The notes below the pieces were generated by a model. It worked only from the letters and a program-made list of their open reading frames with translations. It was not told the DNA's origin and made no database searches. The translations under genes were made by a program, and so were the position numbers. A stretch of 22,715 bases of DNA from Acetobacteraceae bacterium (GTDB taxonomy: Bacteria; Pseudomonadota; Alphaproteobacteria; Acetobacterales; Acetobacteraceae): positions 1 to 22,715 of the forward strand of contig PKWQ01000143.1 in the NCBI GenBank assembly GCA_003133265.1. The letters run 5' to 3'. Shown here piece by piece: positions 21,779 to 22,715 of this stretch. How positions within the stretch are numbered: position 1 is the first letter of the stretch; each line of letters opens with the position of its first letter.

Positions 21779-22474
21779 TTATCGCTTCCAGGCGAATCGC
21801 GTCTCGATCCAGCGGCCCAGCAGCACCACCGGCAGGAACAGCACCAGATACGCGGCGGCGCCCAATGTCAGCGGCGATGGGTTGGAGCTGAACGAGACGG
21901 CGGAGGATGCCTGCGACAGGATCTCCGCCACGCCGACGACCGAGCCCAGCGCGGTGCCCTTGGTGATGGCGATGGTGCGGTTGGTCAGCGGCGGGACGGT
22001 GATGCGCAGCGCCTGCGGCAGCACCACGTAGCGCATCGTCTGTCCGAAGCCGAGGCCGGTGGAGCGCGCCGCTTCCCATTGGCCTTTCGGTATCGAGGTG
22101 ATGCCGGCCCAGAAGATTTCCTCCGAGAACGCCATCAGCACCAGCGTCAGGGCGGCCCAGCTGGAAACGAAGCCCGACATCGAGATGCCGAGCGCCGGCA
22201 GCCCGAAATAGAACAGCACGATGATGACCAGCGGCGGCAGGGCGCGGAACAGATCGACCGTGAAGATGATCAGCCAGTTCAACGGGCGGATGCCGAGGCT
22301 GCGCAGCAGCGCCAGTGCCAGCCCGGCGATCAGGCCGCAGATCACCACCAGGCCCGCCAACCCCACCGTGGTGAAGAAGCCAGCGACGATGTCGGGCCAG
22401 TATTTGCCGATCACCTTGGCATTCAGGAAGACGAAGGCGAATCTGTCCCACGCTGAAGCGGCGCCGGAATCCAT
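21779..22474 (-). CDS. Polar amino acid ABC transporter permease
   Basis: A 231-aa HisM/GlnP-type inner-membrane permease from ATG 22472-22474, which shares one base with the ATPase stop (TGATG). Hydrophobic segments occur at about 28-57, 68-95, 105-125 and 195-220. The conserved cytoplasmic loop has W-E-A-A-R-S-T-G-L-G and V-L-P-Q-A-L-R, which contacts the ATPase. F-R-A-L-P-P-L and N-R-T-I-A-I-T-K are typical of the family. Full length. It lies outside the island, 19 bp beyond the tRNA fragment, and is normal chromosomal DNA. Confidence 0.95.
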   Translation of the reverse strand: MDSGAASAWDRFAFVFLNAKVIGKYWPDIVAGFFTTVGLAGLVVICGLIAGLALALLRSLGIRPLNWLIIFTVDLFRALPPLVIIVLFYFGLPALGISMSGFVSSWAALTLVLMAFSEEIFWAGITSIPKGQWEAARSTGLGFGQTMRYVVLPQALRITVPPLTNRTIAITKGTALGSVVGVAEILSQASSAVSFSSNPSPLTLGAAAYLVLFLPVVLLGRWIETRFAWKR

Positions 22475-22715
22475 CAGTGCCGCTCGATCTGGCCGATGAA
22501 GGCGCGGGTGCGCTCGTGTTCCGGCGCGCCGAAAATCCTGGTCGGCGGGCCTTCCTCGACGATCAGGCCGTGATCCATGAACACCACCCTGTCGGCGGCG
22601 GCGCGGGCGAAGCCCATCTCGTGCGAGACCACCACCATGGTCATCCCGCTCTCGCGCAGTTCCCGCATCACCCCCAGCACGCTGCCGACCAGTTCGGGGT
22701 CGAGCGCGCTGGTGG
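22474..22715 (-). CDS. Amino acid ABC transporter ATP-binding protein (partial)
   Basis: The C-terminal 80 residues are visible; the start lies beyond the right edge. They begin T-S-A-L-D-P-E-L-V, the D-loop after Walker B. They continue V-V-V-S-H-E-M-G-F-A with the switch His, and D-R-V-V-F-M-D-H-G-L-I-V-E-E-G-P-P, the standard end of GlnQ/HisP-type ATPases. It powers the adjacent permease. Confidence 0.95.
   Translation of the reverse strand, partial: TSALDPELVGSVLGVMRELRESGMTMVVVSHEMGFARAAADRVVFMDHGLIVEEGPPTRIFGAPEHERTRAFIGQIERH

Noticed and set aside
1..22715. CRISPR array
   Set aside because: No regularly spaced short repeats were found; the only repeats are the ones listed.

Overview
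GC-rich alphaproteobacterium-like DNA. The codon usage, an IS3-family element, a group II intron and a polar amino acid ABC transporter fit Rhizobiales or Rhodospirillales, but the genus cannot be fixed from this window. Nearly everything from base 1 to about 21,760 looks like an integrative genomic island carrying defence genes. The left edge holds the C-terminal end of a tyrosine recombinase. The right edge is the 3' half of a tRNA-Leu(CAA) gene (21702-21759), the expected scar of integration into a tRNA gene. Beyond it lies host chromosome: an amino acid ABC permease and its ATPase.

Left part (+ strand): the integrase tail overlaps a 297-aa protein resembling predicted pPIWI-associating nucleases. 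Facing it is a long minus-strand run, given here in transcription order: DUF6088 antitoxin, AbiEii nucleotidyltransferase toxin, HsdR, HsdM, HsdS (broken by one frameshift), then a three-gene ABC-3C-type conflict system (alpha/beta-hydrolase effector, MC5-like middle component, SMC-like ABC ATPase). Most junctions are start/stop overlaps. A well-formed sigma70-type promoter with two exact 15-bp direct repeats precedes the DUF6088 gene, so the toxin-antitoxin pair may control the restriction system and possibly the ABC-3C genes.

Middle: a nested insertion. An XRE-type antitoxin-like gene is split by an IS3-family element with a 3-bp target duplication (GTT). The IS transposase gene is in turn split by a group II intron encoding a reverse transcriptase/maturase. 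Removing the intron restores an in-frame 275-aa transposase.

Right part of the island (minus strand): a 415-aa protein with a HEPN-type R-x4-H motif, preceded by a tightly coupled 43-aa reading frame; a 113-aa unknown protein; a HigB/HigA-like toxin-antitoxin pair with a palindromic operator; and a stand-alone reverse transcriptase that is neither a typical DGR nor an ordinary intron RT. Upstream of that RT lie about 1 kb without a confident gene. This stretch holds two perfect 132-bp direct repeats, an intrinsic terminator on the opposite strand and a cluster of strong hairpins. It is the best candidate here for an undescribed system.
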